DNA from: Bordetella parapertussis
GTDB lineage: Bacteria > Pseudomonadota > Gammaproteobacteria > Burkholderiales > Burkholderiaceae_B
NCBI GenBank assembly: GCA_945872285.1
Contig: CAMBZR010000002.1
Coordinates: forward strand, 28,891-92,890
Direction of reading: 5' to 3'
DNA: 64,000 nucleotides
Under the pieces are notes generated by a model. It saw nothing but the letters and a program-made list of their open reading frames with translations, did no database searches and had not been told where the DNA came from. Every line of letters starts with the position of its first letter. Position 1 is the stretch's first letter. Shown here in pieces: positions 34,832-42,871 of the stretch. Position numbers and translations under genes: made by a program.

Positions 34832-35998
34832 CTAGTAGGATTTCGGTAAGCCAAGCACGCGCTCAGCGATAAAGCACAGAATTAATTGCGGACTGACGGG
34901 CGCGATGCGTGTAACCAGGACTTCACGCAAATAGCGCTCGACATGATATTCCTTGGCGTAACCAAAGCCGCCATGCGTCATGACGGCTTGCTGGCAGGCA
35001 TTAAAGCCGGCCTCACCGCCCAGGTACTTCGCCGCGTTTGCCTGTGCCCCGCACGACTCACCCTTGTCAAACATTGAGGCCGCCTGAAAAACCATCAGGT
35101 TTGCCGCCTCAAGTTCCATCCAATTCGCGGCCAGAGGATGCTGAATCCCTTGATTCATGCCGATCGGACGATCAAACACCACCCGCTGCTTGGCGTATTC
35201 AGTCGCTTTTTTAAGTGCGATACGTCCTAAGCCGACGCCCTCGGCACCAATCAAGATCCGCTCGGCATTCATGCCGTGCATGATGTATTGAAAGCCCTTG
35301 CCTTCTTCGCCGATACGATCTTCGACGGGCACTTTCAAGCCGTCGATAAACAACTCGTTTGAGTCAACCGCTTTACGCCCCATTTTTTCGATTTCGTGCA
35401 CGCGAATAAAGTCGCGATCGAATTGTGTGTAGAACAGACTCAGGCCGTCTGAGTGTTTAGTCACCTGCTCAAGCGGCGTCGTCCGGGCGAGGATCAACAT
35501 TTTTTCGGCGACTTGTGCTGTTGAGATCCAAACCTTAGTCCCACTTAACACGTAGTGATCGCCCACGCGCTCGGCTTTAACTTTTAACTGGGTGGTGTTC
35601 AAGCCAGTGTTGGGTTCAGTCACGGCAAAGCAGGCGCGCTCTTTGCCTGAGATTAAAGGGGGCAACATGCGCTGCTTTTGTTCCTCGGTGCCAAACTGAA
35701 CCACAGGATTCAAACCAAAAATATTCATATGCACCGCCGAGGCACCGCTCATGCCCGCGCCAGACTCACTAATAGTTTGCATCATGATCGTGGCTTCGGT
35801 GATGCCAAGTCCAGAGCCGCCATATTGCTCGGGGATACAAATCCCCAGCCAGCCATCCTTAGCCATCGCCTGGTGAAAATCAGTCGGAAAACCGCCCTGC
35901 CGGTCTTTTTCAAGCCAATAGTGATCGTCAAACCGTTCACAAATTTTGCTAATTGCTTCGCGGATACTTTCTTGTTCGGGTGTAAAGGAAAAATCCAT
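34832..35998 (-). CDS. acyl-CoA dehydrogenase, isovaleryl-type catalytic Glu, 388 aa
   Basis: This is an ACAD with A-V-T-E-P-N-T-G-L-N (125-134), L-S-G-T-K-V-W-I-S-T (151-160), and R-V-V-F-D-R-P (272-278). The C-terminal Y-E-G-T-S site reads I-A-P-V-S-P-Q, without Glu. However Glu246 in N-A-E-R-I-L-I occupies the isovaleryl/long-chain position, so the enzyme should be catalytically competent. agagg lies six bases before the ATG at 35998; an upstream start at 36013 lacks support. It is cotranscribed with CoA-transferases, MaoC and lyase genes. In Pseudomonas aeruginosa an ACAD gene also accompanies the itaconate genes. Confidence 0.88.
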   Translation of the reverse strand: MDFSFTPEQESIREAISKICERFDDHYWLEKDRQGGFPTDFHQAMAKDGWLGICIPEQYGGSGLGITEATIMMQTISESGAGMSGASAVHMNIFGLNPVVQFGTEEQKQRMLPPLISGKERACFAVTEPNTGLNTTQLKVKAERVGDHYVLSGTKVWISTAQVAEKMLILARTTPLEQVTKHSDGLSLFYTQFDRDFIRVHEIEKMGRKAVDSNELFIDGLKVPVEDRIGEEGKGFQYIMHGMNAERILIGAEGVGLGRIALKKATEYAKQRVVFDRPIGMNQGIQHPLAANWMELEAANLMVFQAASMFDKGESCGAQANAAKYLGGEAGFNACQQAVMTHGGFGYAKEYHVERYLREVLVTRIAPVSPQLILCFIAERVLGLPKSY

Positions 35999-36062
35999 GT
36001 TGACCTCTCGCAATATTTCAAAAACCTACTTTGTTCACTAATATAACAAGCACCCGCTGTGT

Positions 36063-37310
36063 CTAGCGAATACCCTGCTCGCGCACCTCGTGCGTCAAAC
36101 GGTTTCTATGTTCTGGGTGCGCAATCGCAATCATGCGCTTGACCCTCTCTTGTAAGGTCTGCCCTTTAAGCTGCGCACTGCCCCACTCGGTGACCACCAC
36201 ATCGGCGTCAGTACGCAGGCTCGTTGCGGGCCCCTGCAGATTCACCACAATACGGCTTAGCTGCCCGCGCTTGGCTACCGATGGCAACGCAACAATTGAC
36301 CGTCCGCCTCTGGCTGAGAGTGCGCCTCGTGTGAAATCCACCTGGCCGCCTGTTGCCCCAAGATATTTTCCGTCAATCACTTCTGCCCCGACCTGTCCAG
36401 TCAGGTCAACCTCGATCGCAGAATTAATCGCAACAAACTGATCAAGCTGCGCTAACGTAGAGTACGCGTGCACATAGCTAAAAGGCTGGATATTTAGCAA
36501 CGCATTATGACGTGCAAACTCATACAACCGGCGCGTACCCATCAAAACGCCTGCTGTTGTCAGCCCACGGTCAAGGGTTTTAAATGCATTAGTCACTGCA
36601 CCGCATTCGATTAAGTCAACTGCAACGTCGCCTAACATTCCGGTATGAATACCTAGATCTTTGCGGTCACTCAGCGCCGATAGAATGGACTCAGGTATTG
36701 CACCCACACCCATTTCAAGAATTGAGCGATCAGCGATAAACTCCACAGCGTGTTGTGCAATACTGATCTCAATCTCTGAGATTGGGCTCCGTTTAAGCTC
36801 AAGCAGTGCGCGATTCGAATGAACGATTGCGTCGATTTTTATTCCGTCGAGTGCGTGCGAGGTGAAAGTCCACGGCATCTGCTGATTGACTTCAGCAATG
36901 ACTACGCGCGCGTGTTTTGCCGCAGCCATCAGATAATCATTAGCGATACCAAGACTGCGCCGACCGTCAGGGCCTTCCGGGCTTAGGTGGAGAAAGACCA
37001 CGTCTGCTTTGGCCGCTCCCTCAGAAGACAAGCGATGAATCTGCGAACAATGGCTTGGGATCAACTGCATCGCACCAGCCTCGAGTAATTTTCGATTTTC
37101 ACCAATACCGCAGTAGCTCAACATTGCCAGCCAATCTGCATGCTCGGGTTGCAGCGTGGGCGTGTATGTGGGCCCAACAAATACCGTGCACCCTCCGAGC
37201 GCCTGACGCTGGCTCACCAGCGCCTCGGTCAACGTCAAGGGTTCAGCTGTGCATTCGTTCCACCAGATGCCGTCACCGGGCCGGATCCAACGGGCTAAAT
37301 CGATGGTCAC
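36063..37310 (-). CDS. class I CoA-transferase (acetyl-CoA hydrolase/4-hydroxybutyrate CoA-transferase family), 415 aa
   Basis: This is a CoA-transferase using a glutamyl-CoA thioester intermediate. The N-terminal half contains the acid-binding domain. The C-terminal half has I-H-T-G-M-L-G-D (221-228) and the family segment I-N-S-A-I-E-V-D-L-T-G-Q-V (295-307), in which Glu300 is the expected nucleophile. The length fits the 4-hydroxybutyrate CoA-transferase type, to which Yersinia RipA (itaconate) belongs. The GTG start is one base after the stop of the preceding CoA-transferase gene, so the two transferases are tightly coupled. Confidence 0.87.
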   Translation of the reverse strand: MTIDLARWIRPGDGIWWNECTAEPLTLTEALVSQRQALGGCTVFVGPTYTPTLQPEHADWLAMLSYCGIGENRKLLEAGAMQLIPSHCSQIHRLSSEGAAKADVVFLHLSPEGPDGRRSLGIANDYLMAAAKHARVVIAEVNQQMPWTFTSHALDGIKIDAIVHSNRALLELKRSPISEIEISIAQHAVEFIADRSILEMGVGAIPESILSALSDRKDLGIHTGMLGDVAVDLIECGAVTNAFKTLDRGLTTAGVLMGTRRLYEFARHNALLNIQPFSYVHAYSTLAQLDQFVAINSAIEVDLTGQVGAEVIDGKYLGATGGQVDFTRGALSARGGRSIVALPSVAKRGQLSRIVVNLQGPATSLRTDADVVVTEWGSAQLKGQTLQERVKRMIAIAHPEHRNRLTHEVREQGIR

Positions 37311-37311
37311 G

Positions 37312-38529
37312 CTATGCGCCCACTTTAGACTTCGCCGTAAGCGTCACACCTTGCGCAATCAAAGACGCAATGTCAGCATCTGAATAGCCCAGCTCTTTTA
37401 AAATCTCAGCGCTATGCTCACCTAACTGAGGCGCCGCGCGTCCAGGAGTCGGCTGACTATCCGTCCAGGTTGTTGGCACCGCGACACGCCTCACTCGACC
37501 CTCTGTCGGGTGTTCGATCCATTCAAACATGTTGACCGCCTTTAAGTGCGGATCATCAAAAATCGTTTCAAGCGTATGCAGTGGCATCGTTGGAATATCG
37601 ACCTGATCAAGCAGCTCAAGCCAGGCGTTAGTCGTGCGTTCTAAAAATATTTTTGCTGCAAGCGCTTGCAGATCATTAATGTGCTGCGTGCGGACCGTCA
37701 GATTTAGAAAACGTGGGTCGTTTTCAAAGATTGCTGATCGACCGATCGCTTTAAAAAACGAGGCCCATTGCTTATCGCTATAAATAACGGCACAGACAAA
37801 GCCATCGGCGGTTTTGTAGGGACGGCGCTCAGAGGCCAGCAACCTTGCGTATCCAGGCGGGCCGTTGGGCGGGTCAAAGGTTTGGCCACCAATGTGGTCA
37901 CTGAGCAAATGACTAATCATCGTCTCAAACATGGGGATATCGATCTTTTGCCCACGTCCGGTTTTTTCTCGATGAAACAAGGCTGCGCATAAAGACGTCA
38001 CCGCGTACAAACCAACCGTACGGTCGACAATATTTGACGGCACATAGCGCGGTACATCCGCACCCGCCTGCTTAATCAGGGACGGTAAACCAATCGCACC
38101 TTGAATTAAATCATCAAAGGCTGGCTTAGCCGCATAGGGGCCATCTTGTCCAAAACCAAACGTACCTGCGTACAGCAATCGAGGATTAATTTTTTGAACA
38201 ACGTCGTAACCTAATCCGAGCCGTGCCATCGCCTGCGGGCGCACGTTGTACAGCAGCACATCTGCGGTCGCGAGCAACTTCTTAATCGCTTCAAGGCCCG
38301 CGGGTTGCTTTAGATCAAGAACCAAACCACGCTTGCTGCGATTGACATGAAGATACAGAGAGCCCATGCGAGGGTTATGCATCGGCCCTAAATCACGCAC
38401 CATATCCCCAGCTGGCGCTTCAACTTTGATGACATCGGCGCCCATATCGCCCAATAACTGAGCGGCGTAAGGGCCCATCAAAATCGAGGTCATGTCCACG
38501 ACACGCACACCCACCAAAGGACCAGTCAT
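37312..38529 (-). CDS. class III CoA-transferase (CaiB/BaiF family), 405 aa
   Basis: This is a CaiB-type transferase: V-V-D-M-T-S-I-L-M-G-P-Y (about 10-21), L-L-G-D-M-G-A-D-V-I-K-V-E-A-P, N-R-S-K-R-G, and S-N-I-V-D-R-T-V-G-L-Y with the nucleophilic Asp near residue 169. The ATG at 38529 has aaagga eight bases upstream; a TTG two codons earlier is the longer alternative. Pseudomonas Ict (succinyl-CoA:itaconate CoA-transferase) is of this class, which supports the C5-dicarboxylate reading of the operon. It follows the lyase gene by 13 bases. Confidence 0.9.
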   Translation of the reverse strand: MTGPLVGVRVVDMTSILMGPYAAQLLGDMGADVIKVEAPAGDMVRDLGPMHNPRMGSLYLHVNRSKRGLVLDLKQPAGLEAIKKLLATADVLLYNVRPQAMARLGLGYDVVQKINPRLLYAGTFGFGQDGPYAAKPAFDDLIQGAIGLPSLIKQAGADVPRYVPSNIVDRTVGLYAVTSLCAALFHREKTGRGQKIDIPMFETMISHLLSDHIGGQTFDPPNGPPGYARLLASERRPYKTADGFVCAVIYSDKQWASFFKAIGRSAIFENDPRFLNLTVRTQHINDLQALAAKIFLERTTNAWLELLDQVDIPTMPLHTLETIFDDPHLKAVNMFEWIEHPTEGRVRRVAVPTTWTDSQPTPGRAAPQLGEHSAEILKELGYSDADIASLIAQGVTLTAKSKVGA

Positions 38530-38542
38530 CTTCAAAATCCTT

Positions 38543-39433
38543 TTAACTCAACTGCGTCGCAGCAGCAATTTTTTTGGCTAAGCGCAAATGCGGTGTATCG
38601 AGCATCTTGCCATCGAGCGTGGCAACGCCCACACTCGTATTCGCGGCAAAGGCGGCAATCACTCGTCGAGCCCACTCTTGCGCCTGAGCGTCGGGTGTCA
38701 TAGCTTGGTTGATCACCGGAACCTGCATTGGGTGAATCGCCGCCTTAGCTGAAAAACCATCGCGATAGGCACGACGTGTCTCTCGCAGCAGTGCCTCAGG
38801 GTTATTGATGTCAGTCGGCACCGTATCGATCGCAGGCACGCCGGCAGCAGCCGCCGCAAACAGACACAGGTTACGAACCAAACCAAAGGGCGAGGTCCAC
38901 TGCTCGGGCGCCTCTTCATCTTTGTTTGTCAACGCGCCGATATCGCCAGCCAAGTCCTCAGCGCCCCACATCAAACCGGCCAACCGCGGCGAGGCGCCGC
39001 GGTAACTGTTCAGACCTGCGAGCGCCTCTGCGGTTTCTGTCACGATTGGCAGAATAGAGGTGTGAAAAGCGTCGCCGCCGCTCACCGGAAACATCTGCTC
39101 AAACGCTTCAAGATACGCGGCTAACAAGGCCACATCAGCCGCACCACCTGACTTAGGCAACGCGATCCCGTCCGGACGGCAGCGCATCACCGCACCCAAG
39201 TCGGCCAAGGTCATACCCGTCGTCAAGGCATTGACGCGTACATAAAGCTTTGGCGTTTTGACCCCAGAGGCCTTGACCTGGGTCAGAAATTTAACAACTT
39301 CGATCCGACCGTCTTCTTTGCGGGCGGGCGACACGGCATCTTCCAGATCAAAAATCAAAACGTCGGCGCCACTTTGCAGTGATTTTTCGAGTTTTCGTGG
39401 GCTGTCTGCAGGTACAAACAATAAGGAACGCAT
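38543..39433 (-). CDS. CitE-like acyl-CoA lyase (HpcH/HpaI family; citramalyl-CoA lyase candidate), 296 aa
   Basis: This is a TIM-barrel aldolase-type enzyme that cleaves a beta-hydroxyacyl-CoA. The start follows the ribosome site ggag and reads M-R-S-L-L-F-V-P-A-D-S-P-R-K, the standard CitE-like opening. I-F-D-L-E-D-A-V (27-34) supplies the metal-binding acidic pair region, L-Y-V-R-V-N (63-68) the substrate Arg, and W-G-A-E-D-L-A-G-D-I-G the second metal-ligand segment. The G-A-E-D-L motif is shared with citramalyl-CoA (Ccl/RipC) and malyl-CoA lyases. It is the first gene of the operon. In the model, it splits citramalyl-CoA to acetyl-CoA and pyruvate. Confidence 0.88.
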   Translation of the reverse strand: MRSLLFVPADSPRKLEKSLQSGADVLIFDLEDAVSPARKEDGRIEVVKFLTQVKASGVKTPKLYVRVNALTTGMTLADLGAVMRCRPDGIALPKSGGAADVALLAAYLEAFEQMFPVSGGDAFHTSILPIVTETAEALAGLNSYRGASPRLAGLMWGAEDLAGDIGALTNKDEEAPEQWTSPFGLVRNLCLFAAAAAGVPAIDTVPTDINNPEALLRETRRAYRDGFSAKAAIHPMQVPVINQAMTPDAQAQEWARRVIAAFAANTSVGVATLDGKMLDTPHLRLAKKIAAATQLS

Positions 39434-39527
39434 GGAGTGTCTCCGTTTTTTATGCAATGCGGCACGACTGTCAAACTCGCGCGCCGCTTAGAGTCAATAT
39501 TATGACTTGAGTATAACGTGGCACGAT

Positions 39528-40085
39528 CTACGGTTTGGGGCCGTCATAAAACTGAGGCCAAAGCTTGAGCGTGACTTCGCGGTTGCTGGCATACGCGTAG
39601 CAGCTATCAATTTTGACGGGGCGCCCGTTTGCGTCTAACGCCTCAGGCCGATCGCGTACCACAGGCCACAATGCCTGATAGGCCGCAGTCGCCATGGGGC
39701 CAAGCAACTCCATCAAATGCGTACAGCTTGCGGCGCCCTTTAATTTTGAGCGCACTAACTTTGCCCAGCCACCCCCAATGCGCTCGCCCTTCAAAACAGA
39801 AAGCGTTGGAGGTGCTTGCTTGCAGACGGTAAATGGCGTGGAATCTGACGATGAGAACACGTCATGAATTAAAAATTCGTCATCGATGACTAGCCTGATC
39901 CATAAGTCATGGATGGATTGACCCGCCGAAAGCACCCGGTTAGTCAAAGGCGCCACAAACTCAATCGGCTTGTTATCGACCACTCGCGCCTCAATGTCGT
40001 AGAGTCCATCGACTCGACGGTACGCTCGCATAGTGATCTGACGTTTATGAATTTCTTCGCGTTCAATACTTTCTGGCAGGGGCAC
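39528..40085 (-). CDS. DUF2889-domain protein, 185 aa
   Basis: This is a small soluble protein of the DUF2889 family, common in Burkholderiales and of unknown function. The opening E-R-E-E-I-H-K-R-Q-I-T-M-R-A-Y-R-R-V-D-G-L-Y-D-I-E shows the family's M-x-x-Y-R-R-x-D-G-L/x-Y-D-I/x-E pattern. C-T-H-L-M-E-L-L-G-P-M-A-T-A-A (around 121-135) is the other conserved block, with a Cys-x-His-x-x-Glu that may bind a metal. The GTG start is preceded by aagagaa. The gene stands alone between the operon and lptF. Confidence 0.85.
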   Translation of the reverse strand: MPLPESIEREEIHKRQITMRAYRRVDGLYDIEARVVDNKPIEFVAPLTNRVLSAGQSIHDLWIRLVIDDEFLIHDVFSSSDSTPFTVCKQAPPTLSVLKGERIGGGWAKLVRSKLKGAASCTHLMELLGPMATAAYQALWPVVRDRPEALDANGRPVKIDSCYAYASNREVTLKLWPQFYDGPKP

Positions 40086-40313
40086 GGTGGTTCTCTTTTA
40101 GACGGTAGGGTGTAAAAAAATCGACGACTGGCGCGCTGAATTTTATATAGCCACGGGCACATAACCGTGGCGCATACGCTATCTTAGTCGCTCAGCCTCA
40201 AACGGGCCAACCCAACCGCCTGCCACGCTGCCGCCTCAACACGCCAGTTCCGGGGCCCCTAGACAGATTATGGGTGTCAGTGTGCTAAATTTCGTCTTTT
40301 ATGCCGAACCAAA

Positions 40314-41432
40314 ATGTCTTTATTTAAACGCTCGGTTGTCTCCGAAATCGCTAATCACTTTAGCGTAGTGCTGTCGACGCTCATTGTGGTGTGGTTAAGT
40401 GTTGTCTTGGTGCGCTTGCTCGGCGAAGCGGCTGCGGGACGGATCGGGGCAGATGTCGTGGTCGGTTTAGCCACCTTTACACTCATCGCTGCGCTACCCA
40501 TTATTTTGACCGTATCGATCTTTATCGGTGTGCTGACGACCGTCACGCGTAATTACCGCGAGTCCGAAATGGTCGTGTGGTTTTCAAGCGGCTTGTCGCT
40601 CGTCAATTGGGTCAACCCGGTGTTGCGCATCGCCCTACCGATTGCGGCGATCATTTCCTTTTTAACGCTTTACGCAACGCCCTGGGCGAACCGCCAGATT
40701 GGCGAATATCGTGCGCGCTATGAGATGCGTTCTGATCTGTCAAAAATCACCCCCGGTCAGTTTTTAGAAACTGAAAAGGGTGCCCGTGTCTTTTTTGTTG
40801 AAGGAACCACTAGCGTTAACGACAACCCGCTTGGCCAGGTGTTTATGCGCCTGATTGACCCCGACTGGTTAACCTTGGTTACCTCCGCCTCAGCCAGAAT
40901 TGAAACCGAAGCCAATGGCGATCGGTTTTTAGTTTTAGGCGCAGGCCATCGCTACGACCTCAAACCTGAAACCTCTGAAATGCGCTTTGCAGAGTTTGAT
41001 GCTTTCGGGGTGCGTATTGAAAGTAAAAATGCTGAAGAATCGCTCGAGCGGGCGCGTGCCACCACGCTTGAGAGTCGAAGATCTCGACCGACCGAGCTTT
41101 TAATCCGTGACAAAGAAAATAGCTCCTATGGTCAGATCATGTGGCGACTGGCTCTGCCACTGGCCGCCTTAAATCTTGCGCTGATGGCGATCCCGTTAGG
41201 TGCCGTCAACCCCCGCATCGGTCGCTCTGGCGATCTACTCATCGCAGGTCTGATCGCGATGCTGTACATGAACCTTATCAACATCACGCAAGGCTGGATT
41301 ATTCATGGCAAGTTACGCTTTGTGATTGGAGTCTGGTTAATACACGCGATTTTTGGCGCATTTACGGTGATATTGCTTTGGCACCGCTTACGCGTCAAAG
41401 AACCCAAGCCGCCGGTTGTCGTAGCAGCCTGA
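40314..41432 (+). CDS. lptF: LPS export ABC transporter permease LptF, 372 aa
   Basis: LptF, together with LptG and LptB2, extracts lipopolysaccharide from the inner membrane and feeds it to LptC/A. The start M-S-L-F-K-R-S-V-V-S-E-I is typical. The order is three N-terminal membrane helices, a periplasmic beta-jellyroll (about residues 125-255) with I-T-P-G-Q-F and F-V-E-G-T-T, then three C-terminal helices with P-L-G-A-V-N-P-R-I-G-R-S. The length is normal. lptG usually follows directly, but here a short non-coding stretch, a terminator and a convergent asparaginase gene follow, so LptG must be encoded elsewhere. Confidence 0.93.
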   Translation: MSLFKRSVVSEIANHFSVVLSTLIVVWLSVVLVRLLGEAAAGRIGADVVVGLATFTLIAALPIILTVSIFIGVLTTVTRNYRESEMVVWFSSGLSLVNWVNPVLRIALPIAAIISFLTLYATPWANRQIGEYRARYEMRSDLSKITPGQFLETEKGARVFFVEGTTSVNDNPLGQVFMRLIDPDWLTLVTSASARIETEANGDRFLVLGAGHRYDLKPETSEMRFAEFDAFGVRIESKNAEESLERARATTLESRRSRPTELLIRDKENSSYGQIMWRLALPLAALNLALMAIPLGAVNPRIGRSGDLLIAGLIAMLYMNLINITQGWIIHGKLRFVIGVWLIHAIFGAFTVILLWHRLRVKEPKPPVVVAA

Positions 41433-41729
41433 GTCTATTTTGCACGGTAAGGGTAATGGCTGCAGAATTTGGACGCTCGCCAACGCTAACTGAACTATTT
41501 TTGATTTGACACCTTAATTCTTGTGCGAAAGATCATTGATTTATATGGTGTTTAAGTTTGCGGCTTCATCGTCAAAGCCGACGGCAAAGACGTCAAACGA
41601 GGCGACATCTTAGGGCGCACAGCATTTTTGGGACGCCCCGCCACATCGCGTATTTTAGGTAACGTCTTAGAAAATAGGTTTGCGTTAGCGGCCTGACTTC
41701 AACCATTTCGCCACAATATTGTCGGGTAA
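41433..41729. other. 330-base gap after lptF with a possible decayed coding fragment
   Basis: This interval has no complete gene. A plus-strand frame from 41559 to the TGA at 41694-41696 reads 45 residues with protein-like composition (F-I-V-K-A-D-G-K-D-V-K-R-G-D-I-L-G). It lacks a start, since an in-frame TAA precedes it by one codon. It may be the 3' remnant of a lost gene, perhaps one that once followed lptF, or it may be chance. No RNA gene is recognisable. Confidence 0.3.
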
Positions 41730-41757
41730 AAAAGCGCAGCCCTTTCACTGCGCTTTT
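41730..41757. terminator. strong bidirectional rho-independent terminator
   Basis: AAAAGCGCAG and CTGCGCTTTT pair perfectly across an 8-base loop, with A/T tracts at both ends. It lies five bases beyond the asparaginase stop (minus strand) and also faces the lptF side, so it can stop transcription from both directions. Confidence 0.85.
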
Positions 41758-41762
41758 GTTTG

Positions 41763-42773
41763 TCAATACAAATCGAAATAAGACTGAACCACCTCGGGGT
41801 CTTGCGTCACAGTTAACGCCAGCATCAATAAAATTCGACACTTCTGCGCATTTAAATTGTCTGACGCAACAATTTTTTTATCGCGTAGATATTTCCGCCG
41901 AGCAACGCGGCCCGCGCCACCGCGGTTTGCCTGAACCACCACTACGCCTTTTTTACACATACGCTCAAAGGCTGCATTTTGCAATGGTGGCGCGATTCCG
42001 GGAGGCAGGCCCGCAGAAATCAGTCCTTGCGCGCCCGCAGCCACAAACGCTTCGATAGCAACGTCGTCGGCACCTCCATAGGCATAAACGATGTCGACTC
42101 GAGGCAAGGTCTTCAGCGCCCGCACATCAAACACGGTATCAACCGTATGCTTGCGAACCGGGTGCCGATAAATCACCACACGATCACCATCAACCTGACC
42201 CAGTACACCAAAATCAGGCGTTCTAAATGTATTCAACCGATAGGTTGAGACCTTGGTCACCTCACGCGCCGCCTGAATTTCATCGTTTAACACCACCAGC
42301 ACACCCAAACCACGCGTCAGCGGGTCGATGGCAGTTCGCACGGCTGAGATTAAATTCATGGGGCCATCGGTACTGACAGCACTTGCTGGACGCTGCGCAC
42401 CGACGAGGACGACAGTCGACTTTATTTTTAAAGTCAGGTTCAAGAAATAAGCGGTTTCTTCCAGCGTCGCGGTGCCATGCAAAATCACGTAGCCGTCAAA
42501 GCCACCATTTTGAGCTTCCATCTGATGGATTAATTGAACAAGTTCAAGCCAATCTGCGGGGCCAATCGCCGTACTTCCCACTTCGCGAAAATTAATCGGC
42601 ACCACATCAGCAAAACGAGCCAGTTCAGGCGTGCGGCCAATGATTTCAGCGGGTTGAGCTTTACGACTGGCATCTGGATAGTCCAGTACGTCCAGGCTGT
42701 CGGTTGCGATCGAAGAAATCGTTCCGCCTGTACCGATCAAGGCGACACGAGGTTTAGCGTTGGTTGCACTCAT
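41763..42773 (-). CDS. asparaginase/glutaminase-family amidohydrolase with altered second active-site motif, 336 aa
   Basis: The family fold is clear. The first catalytic Thr is in G-T-G-G-T-I (Thr18), and the lysine of A-R-E-V-T-K (Lys173) is kept. The second signature, normally H-G-T-D-T-x-E-E-T, reads H-G-T-A-T-L-E-E-T, so the Asp that binds the substrate amino group is Ala102; the codon is GCG. Without that Asp, L-asparagine is unlikely to be the preferred substrate, and an amide lacking an alpha-amino group is more plausible. No signal peptide is evident, so it should be cytoplasmic. The ATG has ggagcc upstream, and a strong terminator follows the stop. Confidence 0.88.
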   Translation of the reverse strand: MSATNAKPRVALIGTGGTISSIATDSLDVLDYPDASRKAQPAEIIGRTPELARFADVVPINFREVGSTAIGPADWLELVQLIHQMEAQNGGFDGYVILHGTATLEETAYFLNLTLKIKSTVVLVGAQRPASAVSTDGPMNLISAVRTAIDPLTRGLGVLVVLNDEIQAAREVTKVSTYRLNTFRTPDFGVLGQVDGDRVVIYRHPVRKHTVDTVFDVRALKTLPRVDIVYAYGGADDVAIEAFVAAGAQGLISAGLPPGIAPPLQNAAFERMCKKGVVVVQANRGGAGRVARRKYLRDKKIVASDNLNAQKCRILLMLALTVTQDPEVVQSYFDLY

Positions 42774-42871
42774 AAGAAGTAGGCTCCGTGTGTATGTTTA
42801 AGCAATAGGCTTAGTCTACCGCTTGTCGTGTTCGAAAAAAAATATTTTTGATTAACCGCGAGATTGCAATT

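Noticed and set aside
42828..42850. A/T-rich stretch near 42835 resembling a terminator
   Set aside because: It is a short self-complementary A/T run without a GC stem; it lies downstream of the CobW gene but gives no stable hairpin.
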